Assembly (NCBI RefSeq): GCF_023806125.1
Contig: NZ_JAMSKT010000017.1
Span: 6,470-70,469, forward strand
From: Clostridium caldaquaticum
Lineage (GTDB): Bacteria > Bacillota > Clostridia > Clostridiales > Clostridiaceae
DNA: 64,000 bases
Direction of reading: 5' to 3'
The translations under genes and the position numbers were made by a program. Positions 8,234 through 17,039 of the stretch are shown here, piece after piece (within the stretch, counting starts at the first letter, position 1; every line of letters begins with the position of its first letter). The notes beneath the pieces are model-generated. The model did not search any database and was not told where the DNA came from. It saw nothing but the letters and a program-made list of their open reading frames with translations.

Positions 8234-9066
8234 TGGGGGTAAAGGCTGCTAAAAGAATTAAAGCAGGGCTAGTACTTGTGCTGTCTACAATATTGCTCTT
8301 ACTTTATTTATATCCTTTCTTTATGGTATTAGTAAACTCTTTAAAGAAAAGAGCTGAAATTATTAAAAGTCCGCTTACTTTAGGAGAAAATATAAATTTT
8401 AAAAATTATACTGATGCTTTTAGAACAATGAATTTTATGAATGGATTTTTTAACTCATTAATTATAACAGTAGTATCAGTGTCTTTAATAATAATATTTT
8501 CAGCTATGCTGGCTTATTTCTTAGCAAGATGGAACTGGAAAATAAATAAACTTATATTTGTAACTTTAGTTGTTTCTATGATTATTCCTTTCCAAGCTTT
8601 AATGATACCGTTCGTTAAGATATATGGAAGCTTAAACCTTCTAAACAGTAAATGGATGTTATGCTTCTTTTATTTAGGTTTTGGATTAAGTTTGGCTACA
8701 TTTATGTATCATGGTTTTATAACCAGCATACCTGTAGAGTTAGAAGAAGCAGCAATTATAGATGGAGCTTCACCTATTCAAGTGTTTTTTAAGATAATAT
8801 TACCACTATTAAAGACTACAACTATAACTATTGCAATACTTGATGTTCTTTGGATATGGAATGATTTCCTGCTTCCATCATTAGTTTTAATAGGAGAGGA
8901 TCAAAGAACACTTCCGTTATCAATGTTCTACTTCTTTGGTAAATATACTTCAGATTATGGAATGGCTATGGCAGCATTAATTTTAACAATTATTCCGGTA
9001 ATTATTTTCTATTTATTGATGCAAAAACAAATTATTAAGGGTGTAATAGAAGGAGCTATTAAATAA
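8233..9066 (+). CDS. Sugar ABC transporter permease (MalG-like)
   Basis: A 277-aa inner-membrane protein with six predicted helices and the EAA loop (ELEEAAIIDGASPIQVFFKIILPLL) characteristic of the MalG/UgpE group. It pairs with the preceding permease to form the channel. The ATG overlaps the upstream TAA, and 21 nt separate its stop from the alpha-glucosidase start. Same operon and same inferred substrate as the binding protein. Confidence 0.93.
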   Translation: MGVKAAKRIKAGLVLVLSTILLLLYLYPFFMVLVNSLKKRAEIIKSPLTLGENINFKNYTDAFRTMNFMNGFFNSLIITVVSVSLIIIFSAMLAYFLARWNWKINKLIFVTLVVSMIIPFQALMIPFVKIYGSLNLLNSKWMLCFFYLGFGLSLATFMYHGFITSIPVELEEAAIIDGASPIQVFFKIILPLLKTTTITIAILDVLWIWNDFLLPSLVLIGEDQRTLPLSMFYFFGKYTSDYGMAMAALILTIIPVIIFYLLMQKQIIKGVIEGAIK

Positions 9067-9087
9067 AGTATAAAGGATGATGTTATT

Positions 9088-10764
9088 TTGAATAAAAAAT
9101 GGTGGGAAAAAAGTATAGTTTATCAAATTTACCCTAAAAGTTTTTATGATTCAGATAACGATGGAATAGGTGACCTAAAGGGTATTATTTCAAAATTAGA
9201 TTATTTAAAGGATTTAGGTATTGACGTTATATGGTTAAGTCCTGTTTATAAAAGTCCTATGGCTGACAATGGCTACGATGTTTCAGATTACTATGATATA
9301 GAAAAACAGTTTGGCTCTATGGAAGATATGAATGCTTTAATAGAAGAAGGTAAGAAAAGAAACATAAAAATAATTATGGACTTAGTTATAAATCATACTT
9401 CTGATGAACATGCATGGTTTATAGAATCTAAAGCATCAAAAGACAGCCCTAAAAGAGATTATTATATATGGAGAGATCCAAAAGAAGATGGAAGTCAGCC
9501 AAATAATTGGGAATCAATTTTTGGCGGTTCTGCATGGAAGTACGACGAAGTTTCTAATCAGTATTATTTGCATGTTTTTGCTGAAAAACAGCCAGATTTA
9601 AATTGGGAGAATCCGAAAGTAAGAAAAGATTTATACCAAATGATAAATTATTGGCTTGATAAAGGCATCGGAGGTTTTAGGGTAGATGCTATAACTTATA
9701 TAAAAAAAGGAAATGATTTTAAAGATTTAAAACCTAATGGGAAGGAAAAATTAGTTCATGTAAATGGTGCTTGCTTAAATCAAGAAGGAATAGAAGAGTT
9801 TTTAGCCGAGCTTAAAGAAAATACTTTTGCTAAGTATGATATTTTAACTGTAGCTGAAGCGCCTGGTGTTCCTAAGGAGAAACTTAGCAGGTATGCTGGA
9901 AAAGATGGTTTCTTTGATTTGCTTTTTGAATTTGAGCATGTGGATTTAGACATAAATGCGGATGGAAAATGGTACAAACCTAGAAAATGGACTATTTTAG
10001 ATTTTAAAAGTGCTATTAAAAAAAGCCAGGAAGTTTATAATGAAATTGGTTTTGGTGCCTTATATCTTGAAAACCATGACCAGCCAAGATCATTAAATAA
10101 ATTTATTAAAGAAGAGGATATTAGTTTAGTATCTGCAAAAATGTTAGCAGTGACTTATTTTTTCTTGAAAGGAATTCCATTCATTTATCAAGGACAAGAA
10201 ATAGGAATGACTAATGTTAAATATGAATCTATAGAAGACTATGACGATATTGCTTCGATTGGTCAATATAAAGATGCTTTAAGTGAAGGATATTCAAAAG
10301 AGGAAGCCTTAGCAGCACTTCATAGAAGAAGCAGAGATAATGCAAGGACTCCAATGCAGTGGGATAACAGTGAAAATGCTGGATTTACCAAGGGTAAACC
10401 ATGGCTAAAAGTAAATCCTAATTATAAAGATATAAATGTAGAAGCTAATTTAAAGAATGAAAATTCTCTATTAAACTTTTATAAGAATTTAATTAGACTT
10501 CGTAAGTTCAGTAAATATACAGATGTAATAGTATATGGCAAGTATATAAAGTTTTTAGAAGAACATGGGGATGTATTTGGATATATAAGAGAATATAATG
10601 GAAAACAAATTTTAATACTTTCTAATTTTACTGATAAAAATATTCAGTTAAAGCTTGATTATAATGTAAGAGAAGTCATTATATCTAATTATGAAAATAT
10701 TGATTTAAATAACAAAAATATAGAACTAAAAGCTTATGAAGCAGTGGTTTTAGAGCTTGTCTAG
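9088..10764 (+). CDS. GH13 alpha-glucosidase / oligo-1,6-glucosidase type
   Basis: A 558-aa cytoplasmic glycoside hydrolase of family 13, closest in pattern to subfamily 31 (oligo-1,6-glucosidase, sucrose-active alpha-glucosidase). Conserved regions: DLVINHTSDEH (region I), GGFRVDAI with nucleophile Asp (II), VAEAPG with acid Glu (III) and LENHDQPR with stabilising Asp (IV). Full length for the family. The start is TTG 9088 with AAAGGATG upstream; the ATG-less start and short spacing fit the operon. It would release glucose from imported alpha-glucosides or sucrose. Specificity (alpha-1,4, alpha-1,6 or alpha-1,2) cannot be settled by reading alone. Confidence 0.9.
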   Translation: MNKKWWEKSIVYQIYPKSFYDSDNDGIGDLKGIISKLDYLKDLGIDVIWLSPVYKSPMADNGYDVSDYYDIEKQFGSMEDMNALIEEGKKRNIKIIMDLVINHTSDEHAWFIESKASKDSPKRDYYIWRDPKEDGSQPNNWESIFGGSAWKYDEVSNQYYLHVFAEKQPDLNWENPKVRKDLYQMINYWLDKGIGGFRVDAITYIKKGNDFKDLKPNGKEKLVHVNGACLNQEGIEEFLAELKENTFAKYDILTVAEAPGVPKEKLSRYAGKDGFFDLLFEFEHVDLDINADGKWYKPRKWTILDFKSAIKKSQEVYNEIGFGALYLENHDQPRSLNKFIKEEDISLVSAKMLAVTYFFLKGIPFIYQGQEIGMTNVKYESIEDYDDIASIGQYKDALSEGYSKEEALAALHRRSRDNARTPMQWDNSENAGFTKGKPWLKVNPNYKDINVEANLKNENSLLNFYKNLIRLRKFSKYTDVIVYGKYIKFLEEHGDVFGYIREYNGKQILILSNFTDKNIQLKLDYNVREVIISNYENIDLNNKNIELKAYEAVVLELV

Positions 10765-10775
10765 GAGTGCTTTTA

Positions 10776-12239
10776 ATGGTAAGAGATAAATTACAGGAAG
10801 CTAATGAATTTATAAAAAATAACAAACATAAGTTAAATAAGGAATATAGATTGAACTACCACTTAATGGGTGAGTATGGTTGGATTAATGATCCAAATGG
10901 ATTTATATATTATAAGGGTAAATATCACTTGTTTTATCAGCATTATCCTTATGAAGCGGTTTGGGGGCCTATGCACTGGGGGCATGCTGTAAGCGAGGAT
11001 TTAGTTAAGTGGAGCTATGAACCTATAGCTTTAGCTCCGGATACAAACTTTGATAAAGATGGCTGTTTTTCAGGTACTTCTATTGAAAAGGACGGAAAGC
11101 TTTATCTTGTATATACAGGCCATGTATATACTGGAGTGGATAAATCAAAAGATTATAAGCAAACTCAGGGAATTGCTTATTCAGAAAACGGAATTTTTTT
11201 TGAAAAATACCATGGGAATCCTGTAATAAATAGTAATCAAATTCCAGAAGCAGCTAACAAAAAAGATTGTCGTGATCCTAAGGTTTTTAAAATAGATGAT
11301 ATTTATTATATGGTATTAGGTTCAAATGATGAAAAAGGAAATGGTCAAGTTCTTTTGTATAAGTCTAAGAATTTAATAAATTGGGATTTTGTAAATATAT
11401 TAGCTAAAAGTGATGGAAACATAGGAACAACATGGGAATGTCCTGACTTATTCAAGATAAACGGTAAGGATATATTGATGGTTTCACCGCAATACATGAA
11501 GCCACAGGGGAATAATTATCATAATATCCATTCTACAGTTTATATAACAGGTAATTTAGATTTAAAAAAAGGTATATTTAATATAAATGGTTATAATCCA
11601 GTTGATTACGGCTTTGACTTTTATGCTCCACAAACTGCTTTAGATAGTAAAGGCAGAAGAATAGTAGTAGCTTGGATGGAAATGTGGGAAAGTAAGTTTC
11701 CCACTCAAGAGAGAGGAGATAATTGGTGTGGAGCTATGACTCTTCCAAGAGAGGTTGTATTAAAAGATAATAAACTATTTTTTAAACCCGTTTCTGAAAT
11801 AGAAAATTATAGAAAGAATGAAGTTTCTTTAGAAAATATAAGCGTTAATGGAGAAAACTTGCTTCCTATAACTGGAGACAGCTATGAGCTTCAAATAATT
11901 TTTGATGCGAAGCACTCAAAAGAGTTCGGAATAAAACTTAGAACTTCTGAGACTGAAGAAACAGTATTGACATATAGTGTAGAAGATAAGTTATTTATAT
12001 TTAATCGTGATAAATCAGGAATAGGTCCTAAGGGAGAAAGAAAAACAGAAGTAGAGCTTATAGACAATAAGTTAAATTTGCAAATATTTGTTGATAAATC
12101 TTCCGTTGAAGTGTTTATCAATGAAGGAGAGAAGGTTATGACAGGAAGAATATATCCAAGCAGAGAGTCTATTAACTTGAAGGTTTTCTCAAAAGGTGAT
12201 TGTAATATATTATCCCTTATAAAATGGGATATAAAATAG
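10776..12239 (+). CDS. scrB: GH32 sucrose hydrolase (beta-fructofuranosidase)
   Basis: A 487-aa GH32 enzyme. The five-blade propeller shows the nucleophile motif WINDPNG (Asp39), the transition-state motif CRDP and the acid/base motif WECPDLF, followed by the C-terminal beta-sandwich (VDKSSVEVFINEGE). It has no signal peptide, so it acts on imported sucrose or sucrose-6-phosphate. With an ABC importer rather than a PTS, free sucrose is the more likely substrate. An AGGAG overlapping the upstream stop favours ATG 10776 over GTG 10767. Confidence 0.93.
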   Translation: MVRDKLQEANEFIKNNKHKLNKEYRLNYHLMGEYGWINDPNGFIYYKGKYHLFYQHYPYEAVWGPMHWGHAVSEDLVKWSYEPIALAPDTNFDKDGCFSGTSIEKDGKLYLVYTGHVYTGVDKSKDYKQTQGIAYSENGIFFEKYHGNPVINSNQIPEAANKKDCRDPKVFKIDDIYYMVLGSNDEKGNGQVLLYKSKNLINWDFVNILAKSDGNIGTTWECPDLFKINGKDILMVSPQYMKPQGNNYHNIHSTVYITGNLDLKKGIFNINGYNPVDYGFDFYAPQTALDSKGRRIVVAWMEMWESKFPTQERGDNWCGAMTLPREVVLKDNKLFFKPVSEIENYRKNEVSLENISVNGENLLPITGDSYELQIIFDAKHSKEFGIKLRTSETEETVLTYSVEDKLFIFNRDKSGIGPKGERKTEVELIDNKLNLQIFVDKSSVEVFINEGEKVMTGRIYPSRESINLKVFSKGDCNILSLIKWDIK

Positions 12240-12240
12240 A

Positions 12241-12295
12241 GTTTATAAGTAACAAGCTGTATGTAAATATTGTACAACTGGCTTGTTATATAAAC
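12241..12295 (+). repeat. Long hairpin between GH32 and fructokinase genes
   Basis: A 15-bp stem with a 2-nt bulge (12241-12257 with 12281-12295) encloses a 23-nt loop, with no following T-tract. It begins right after the GH32 stop. It may be an mRNA processing or stability element separating the two halves of the operon. An extended -10 (TGTTATATA, about 12284-12292) sits in its 3' arm. Confidence 0.55.
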
Positions 12296-12303
12296 ACTGC
12301 ATA

Positions 12304-12319
12304 TGTCAATCGGTTTACA
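12304..12319 (+). promoter_or_regulatory. Second LacI-type operator, before fructokinase
   Basis: TGTCAATCGGTTTACA fits the same TGTNAANCGNTTNACA palindrome as the site at 5821-5836. It lies 21 nt before the fructokinase ATG and just downstream of a possible extended -10 promoter, suggesting an internal promoter under the same LacI regulator. Confidence 0.75.
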
Positions 12320-12340
12320 TAAACGCTTTGGAGGGATAGT

Positions 12341-13297
12341 ATGTTTAAGTTTGAAGATAAGATACAGTTTCAAGATAAGTCAAATGATATTCTAACCGTA
12401 GGAGAAATTTTAATTGATATGATTTCAGCAGATTACGGTGATAATTTTGAATGCAATACTTATAATAAGTTTTTTGGTGGTTCTCCAGCTAATATTGCTA
12501 TGAATGTAAAAAAGCTGGGAATAAATTCACTCGTTGCCTCAGCAGTTGGTAAAGATGGATTTGGAAGATTTTTAATAAATCATTTGAAACAGTTTAATAT
12601 TGATACTGGCTGTATTCAGCAAGTAGATTACTCAACAAGCATGGTTGTAGTTACAAAGAGTAAAGCAACACCAATCCCTATATTTTATAGAGAAGCAGAC
12701 TATTATATGGAATATACAAATGAGCTTAAAGAGGCTTTAAAAAATTCTAAAATAGTTCATTTTTCCTGCTGGCCAATATCAAGAACGCCAGTTAGAAATA
12801 CTATTTTAAAAGTTATTGAGCAGGCGAGAAAAAATAATATGTTAGTGTGTTTTGACCCTAATTATCATCCGATGATATGGCAGAAAGGTGAAAATGGGAT
12901 TGAATATGTTAAGTCAATAGTAAGTAAGGTTGATATTGTAAAACCATCGGAGGATGATGCAGAAAGATTGTTTGGAAAAGATACAAATGAGAATCAGATA
13001 GAAAAGTTTTTAAAGCTTGGTGCTAAGCTTGTAATTATGACTCTTGGAAAAGACGGAGCAATAGTTTCAAATGGGGTAGAAACTATTAAATTTAACACTT
13101 TGGCAACAGAAGTAGCAGACACTACAGGAGCAGGAGATGCTTTTTGGTCAGGTTTTTATGCTTCCATTATAAAAGGGTATACTATTAAAGATGCGTTAAA
13201 ATTGGGTTTTGCAGTTAGTGCATACAAATTAAAGTATACTGGAGCAGTGGTTGATTTACCAAAGCTTGAAGAAATAAAAAAGATGTATGGTTTATAG
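12341..13297 (+). CDS. scrK: PfkB-family fructokinase
   Basis: A 318-aa ribokinase-fold sugar kinase. It has the PfkB N-terminal signature FGGSPANIAMNVKKLG and the C-terminal ATP/catalytic signature DTTGAGDAFWSGF with catalytic Asp. It would convert fructose, released by the GH32 enzyme or the phosphorylase, to fructose-6-phosphate. The ATG has GGAGGGA 5 nt upstream. It lies 13 nt before sucrose phosphorylase, so they are cotranscribed. A 2-dehydro-3-deoxygluconate kinase role is possible for the fold but unlikely in this context. Confidence 0.88.
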   Translation: MFKFEDKIQFQDKSNDILTVGEILIDMISADYGDNFECNTYNKFFGGSPANIAMNVKKLGINSLVASAVGKDGFGRFLINHLKQFNIDTGCIQQVDYSTSMVVVTKSKATPIPIFYREADYYMEYTNELKEALKNSKIVHFSCWPISRTPVRNTILKVIEQARKNNMLVCFDPNYHPMIWQKGENGIEYVKSIVSKVDIVKPSEDDAERLFGKDTNENQIEKFLKLGAKLVIMTLGKDGAIVSNGVETIKFNTLATEVADTTGAGDAFWSGFYASIIKGYTIKDALKLGFAVSAYKLKYTGAVVDLPKLEEIKKMYGL

Positions 13298-13309
13298 GAG
13301 GCGGCAATT

Positions 13310-14779
13310 ATGGCAGTAAAAAATCAAGTACAGCTTATTACTTATCCAGACTCACTTGGTGGAAATTTAAAAACTTTAAACAACGTATTATTAAAGTATT
13401 TTTCTGATATTTTTAAAGGTGGGGTTCATATTCTTCCTCCATTCCCATCCTCAGGAGACAGAGGGTTTGCGCCGCTTACTTATTTAGAAATAGAGCCTGA
13501 GTTTGGTACTTGGGAGGATATAAAGGCTATTGGCGAAAATTTTGATGTGCTGGTAGACTTAATGGTTAACCATATTTCTCAAAAATCTAAGTATTTTCAG
13601 GATTTTCTTTTAAAGGGCAGAAAATCAGAATATGCTGATTTATTTATTACTTTAGATAAACTTTGGAAAGATGGAAAGCCTGTTAAAGAAGATATAGATA
13701 AGATGTTTCTTAGAAGGCAGGTGCCTTATTCTGCTTTTACAATAAAAGAAACTGGTGAAGAAGAAAAAGTATGGACTACTTTTGGAAAGACTGATCCTTC
13801 AGAGCAGATTGACCTTGATGTGAAATCAGAAAAAGTAAAGCAGCTCCTTACGGATTTCTTTATTAATTTTAGTAAAAATAACGTAAAAATAGTAAGATTA
13901 GATGCTGTAGGCTATGTTATTAAAAAGCTGGGAACAAGCTGCTTTTTTGTAGAACCAGAAATATATGAATTCCTAGACTTTATTAAGGGACTGGCAGATT
14001 CTTTAGGAATAGAGCTTCTTCCAGAGGTTCACTCACACTACACAATTCAATATAAGCTTGCAGAGCATGGCTTTTTTATATATGATTTTATATTGCCATA
14101 TAGAGTTCTTGACACATTAATAAATAAAAATAGCCAAGAGCTTTGCAAATATTTAAAAAATCGTCCCAGCAAGCAGTTTACAATGCTTGACTGTCACGAT
14201 GGTATTCCTGTAAAACCAGATATGGATGATTTAATAGATACTAAGGAAGCTAGAAAGCTAGTTGACATTGCTTTAGAAAGAGGTTCAAACCTTAGCCTTA
14301 TAGTATCAGATGAGCATAAGGCACCAGATGGTTTTGATGTGCATCAAATAAGATGTACTTATTATTCTGTACTTAACAAGGATGATGATGCATACTTAGC
14401 AGCAAGAGCTATTCAATTCTTTACTCCTGGAATACCTCAAGTATATTATGTAGGACTACTGGCAGGAGAAAATGATATTGAGGCTGTAGAAAGAACTGGA
14501 GAAGGCAGAGAGATAAACCGCCATAACTTTACTCTTGAAGAAATTGAACAGTCGATAAAAAAGCCAGTTGTTCAAAGACTTCTAGAGCTTATACGATTTA
14601 GAAACGAATATCCTGCTTTTAATGGAGAATTTAAGGTTTTAGATTGTGCTAAAGATGAAGTCAGTCTTTCTTGGGAAAAGGAGGATAAGAAGTGTACATT
14701 GTTTATAGATTTAAAAACTAATAAATCTGTAATCAATTATATAGATAATAATGGTAAAGAAACTGAATATTTAGTATAG
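13310..14779 (+). CDS. gtfA: Sucrose phosphorylase (GH13 subfamily 18)
   Basis: A 489-aa enzyme converting sucrose and phosphate to glucose-1-phosphate and fructose, saving one ATP compared with hydrolysis. Hallmarks of GH13_18: the N-terminal LITYPDSLGGNL, HILPPFPSSGDRGF, VRLDAVGY with nucleophile Asp, LLPEVHSHY with acid/base Glu and MLDCHDGIPV. Length matches the family (about 480-500). The preceding AGGAGGCGG gives a strong ribosome binding site. Last structural gene of the operon, followed by a terminator. Relatives acting on sucrose-6-phosphate or glucosylglycerate exist, so substrate is probable, not proven. Confidence 0.9.
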   Translation: MAVKNQVQLITYPDSLGGNLKTLNNVLLKYFSDIFKGGVHILPPFPSSGDRGFAPLTYLEIEPEFGTWEDIKAIGENFDVLVDLMVNHISQKSKYFQDFLLKGRKSEYADLFITLDKLWKDGKPVKEDIDKMFLRRQVPYSAFTIKETGEEEKVWTTFGKTDPSEQIDLDVKSEKVKQLLTDFFINFSKNNVKIVRLDAVGYVIKKLGTSCFFVEPEIYEFLDFIKGLADSLGIELLPEVHSHYTIQYKLAEHGFFIYDFILPYRVLDTLINKNSQELCKYLKNRPSKQFTMLDCHDGIPVKPDMDDLIDTKEARKLVDIALERGSNLSLIVSDEHKAPDGFDVHQIRCTYYSVLNKDDDAYLAARAIQFFTPGIPQVYYVGLLAGENDIEAVERTGEGREINRHNFTLEEIEQSIKKPVVQRLLELIRFRNEYPAFNGEFKVLDCAKDEVSLSWEKEDKKCTLFIDLKTNKSVINYIDNNGKETEYLV

Positions 14780-14786
14780 CGGTATG

Positions 14787-14817
14787 ACCAAGGGGCTTAA
14801 TCCCTTGGTTTTGTTTT
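14787..14817 (+). terminator. Terminator of the sucrose operon
   Basis: An 8-bp stem ACCAAGGG/CCCTTGGT followed by a T-rich tail (TTTTGTTTT) directly after sucrose phosphorylase. Confidence 0.85.
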
Positions 14818-14824
14818 ACGTTTA

Positions 14825-14853
14825 TAGACAAATTTTTACTAATATAATATAAT
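14825..14853 (+). promoter_or_regulatory. Promoter of the lacI-type gene
   Basis: TAGACA (14825-14830), a 17-nt spacer and TATAAT (14848-14853). No TGTNAANCGNTTNACA palindrome is seen here, so the regulator does not obviously control itself. Confidence 0.6.
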
Positions 14854-14888
14854 AAATTTGTATTTAGAAATGGAATAGGAATGATTTT

Positions 14889-15860
14889 ATGGCGACAATA
14901 AAGGATGTAGCTAAAATAGCCGGAGTTACTGTAACTACGGTTTCAAGAGTGTTAAACAACAGAGGATATATAAGCGAGGCAACTAGAAAAAAGGTATATG
15001 ATGCTATGGAAGAATTGAATTATCAACCTAACGAAATAGCACGTTCCTTATTTAGAAGAAAGTCTAATATTTTAGGGCTTATAGTACCAAATGTGTCTCA
15101 TCCATTTTTTGCGGAATTAACAAATTATGTAGAATTTTATGCTTATCAATCAGGTTATAAGGTATTAGTATGTAATTCTTATCAAGATAGCGTTAAGGAA
15201 AAGGATTACGTGGAAATGCTTAAAAGAAATCAGGTTGACGGTATTATAATGGGAAGTCATACAATGGAGACTTCAGATTATCTTATTCCAAACCTGCCTA
15301 TTGTAGCTCTTGATAGAGACTTTTTAAACGGTATACCTTTTGTTACTTCAGACAACTATGAAGGTGGCAGGCTTGCAACTAATCTTTTAATAGATAAAGG
15401 CTGCAGAAAACTTGCACATATAAGCGGGCCTCTTGAATTAAGTACACCAGCAAATAATCGTTATCAGGCTTTTGTTGATACAGCAGATGAAAGAAAGGTT
15501 GATTATGTTATTAAAGAAGCAAAATTGGATATATTTGAAAGCTATGAAAAGCTTGTTTATAAAATGTTTGAGGAGTATCCTGATATAGATGGTATATTTG
15601 CCAGCAGTGATATGATAGCTGTTTCAATAATACATGTTGCTAGTTTGCTTGGCAAAGAAATTCCAAAGGATTTAAAAATAGTGGGCTATGATGATATTAA
15701 TTTGGCTTCTTTAATTGTACCTTCCTTAACTACTATAAAACAACCCATTAAAGAAATGGCTGAGCTTTCTGTAAGCTTATTAATTAATGAAATAGAAGGG
15801 AAAAAAGTAGAAATTGAAAATATATTGCCTATAAGGTTAGTAGAAAGAAAAACTACTTAA
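14889..15860 (+). CDS. LacI-family regulator of the sucrose genes (ScrR-like)
   Basis: A 323-aa LacI/GalR-type repressor. The N-terminal helix-turn-helix (TIKDVAKIAGVTVTTVSRVLNN, residues about 3-24) and hinge are followed by a periplasmic-binding-like sensor domain (LIVPNVSHPFF, DGIIMGSH, IVGYDDINLASL). Local context and two palindromes of LacI type at 5821 and 12304 make it the likely sucrose-locus repressor. The inducer could be sucrose, fructose or a phosphate ester. An AGGAAT site lies before ATG 14889. The GH113-like gene follows after 37 bp and may share its transcript. Confidence 0.88.
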   Translation: MATIKDVAKIAGVTVTTVSRVLNNRGYISEATRKKVYDAMEELNYQPNEIARSLFRRKSNILGLIVPNVSHPFFAELTNYVEFYAYQSGYKVLVCNSYQDSVKEKDYVEMLKRNQVDGIIMGSHTMETSDYLIPNLPIVALDRDFLNGIPFVTSDNYEGGRLATNLLIDKGCRKLAHISGPLELSTPANNRYQAFVDTADERKVDYVIKEAKLDIFESYEKLVYKMFEEYPDIDGIFASSDMIAVSIIHVASLLGKEIPKDLKIVGYDDINLASLIVPSLTTIKQPIKEMAELSVSLLINEIEGKKVEIENILPIRLVERKTT

Positions 15861-15897
15861 AGGTATAAAATAATTAGTTCGCATGGAGGAAAAGGCC

Positions 15898-17004
15898 ATG
15901 AGAAGAATTAATAAAGTATTATTCATGTTTATAATTTTAGTTGCAATTTTTATAATAAGCTTAACTTTATCAAACAAAAGTCCTGTGTTTAATGGAAAAG
16001 TGAATGACCTTAAAAATAAATTTTATGGAAAAACTTTAAATAAGGAATTTAAAACAAAAATAAAAGCAGGAAATCTCAGCACTGATTATTTAATTGAACA
16101 GGCACTTAGGGATATTGATAAACTTCAGTTAAATACAGTTAATATACCAGTGGTTATACATATTAAGGATTTGAAAGCAACGGATATGACAGTTGATGAA
16201 GAGAGTAAGAAAAAGGCTGTAGAGCTTATAAAAAGATTAAGATGGAAAAAGATAAATATTATTTTAGAAGCGTATCCCTGGATAGACAATGGAAAGCAGT
16301 ATGAAACCGAGTGGAAACCTGTGGATATAAATAAGTTTTTTGACAACTGGAAAAGTAAGGTTATTAAAAATCTTATTGATGATATAGCAGTACCTTATCA
16401 TGTGGATGCACTTAATGTAGCGTCAAATTTTATAAATATGGAATCTTATGAAGCTTCCTGGATAGATATAATAGATTATGTAAGACAGTATTATAAGGGG
16501 CTTATAACTTATAGAACTAATTGGTGGTATAAAACTGAGGATTTTAATAAAAAGCTTAATAATAAGCTTTTTTCAAAAGTAGACTTTATTTCCATTGCTG
16601 CTTATTTTGAGCTTTCAAATAAAGATATAAATACTGCTTACGAGCTGACAGAGGCAATAAAATCTACAACTGCTCATAAAAGAAAACAAAATATAGAACA
16701 GCAGCTAAAGGAGTTTCATGATAAGTGGCAAAAGCCTATATTTTTTGGAGAACTTGGGTTTCCAAGAAGAAATGGGGCTGCAAGAGAGCCGTGGAATCCT
16801 GAGCCTACAAAAATAGAAAATGTTTTAGAGCAGGCAAACTGTTTTGAAGCTTACAGAAGGATTTTTGAAGATAAGCCTTGGCATTTAGGTTTTTCTGTTT
16901 TTGCAATCGGGGAGACTAGTGAAAATAAAAACTATTATCCAAGTGAAGAGAGCATAGATATAATCAGGAAGTGGTATAAAAATAATAATATAAGCGAGAG
17001 ATGA
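15898..17004 (+). CDS. Membrane-anchored GH113-like TIM-barrel protein
   Basis: A 368-aa protein with one N-terminal transmembrane segment (about residues 7-25) and an extracellular TIM-barrel domain resembling glycoside hydrolase family 113 (beta-mannanase-like). Visible: INIILEAYPWI, the strand DALNVASNF, and FFGELGFP, which fits the nucleophile Glu region. The place where GH113 has its acid/base Glu (usually GNE) reads ASNF, so activity is uncertain. ATG 15898 has GGAGGA 7 nt upstream and is preferred over ATG 15883. It follows lacI closely. Function unproven; it may be a wall-associated hydrolase or an inactive relative. Confidence 0.6.
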   Translation: MRRINKVLFMFIILVAIFIISLTLSNKSPVFNGKVNDLKNKFYGKTLNKEFKTKIKAGNLSTDYLIEQALRDIDKLQLNTVNIPVVIHIKDLKATDMTVDEESKKKAVELIKRLRWKKINIILEAYPWIDNGKQYETEWKPVDINKFFDNWKSKVIKNLIDDIAVPYHVDALNVASNFINMESYEASWIDIIDYVRQYYKGLITYRTNWWYKTEDFNKKLNNKLFSKVDFISIAAYFELSNKDINTAYELTEAIKSTTAHKRKQNIEQQLKEFHDKWQKPIFFGELGFPRRNGAAREPWNPEPTKIENVLEQANCFEAYRRIFEDKPWHLGFSVFAIGETSENKNYYPSEESIDIIRKWYKNNNISER

Positions 17005-17039
17005 TTTGTAGTTGTAAATAATTTAATGGAGTGATTCTA

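Noticed and set aside
11891-12373. A 160-aa minus-strand frame over the end of the GH32 gene
   Set aside because: It is the shadow of the GH32 coding sequence and runs across the operator; it has no family pattern.
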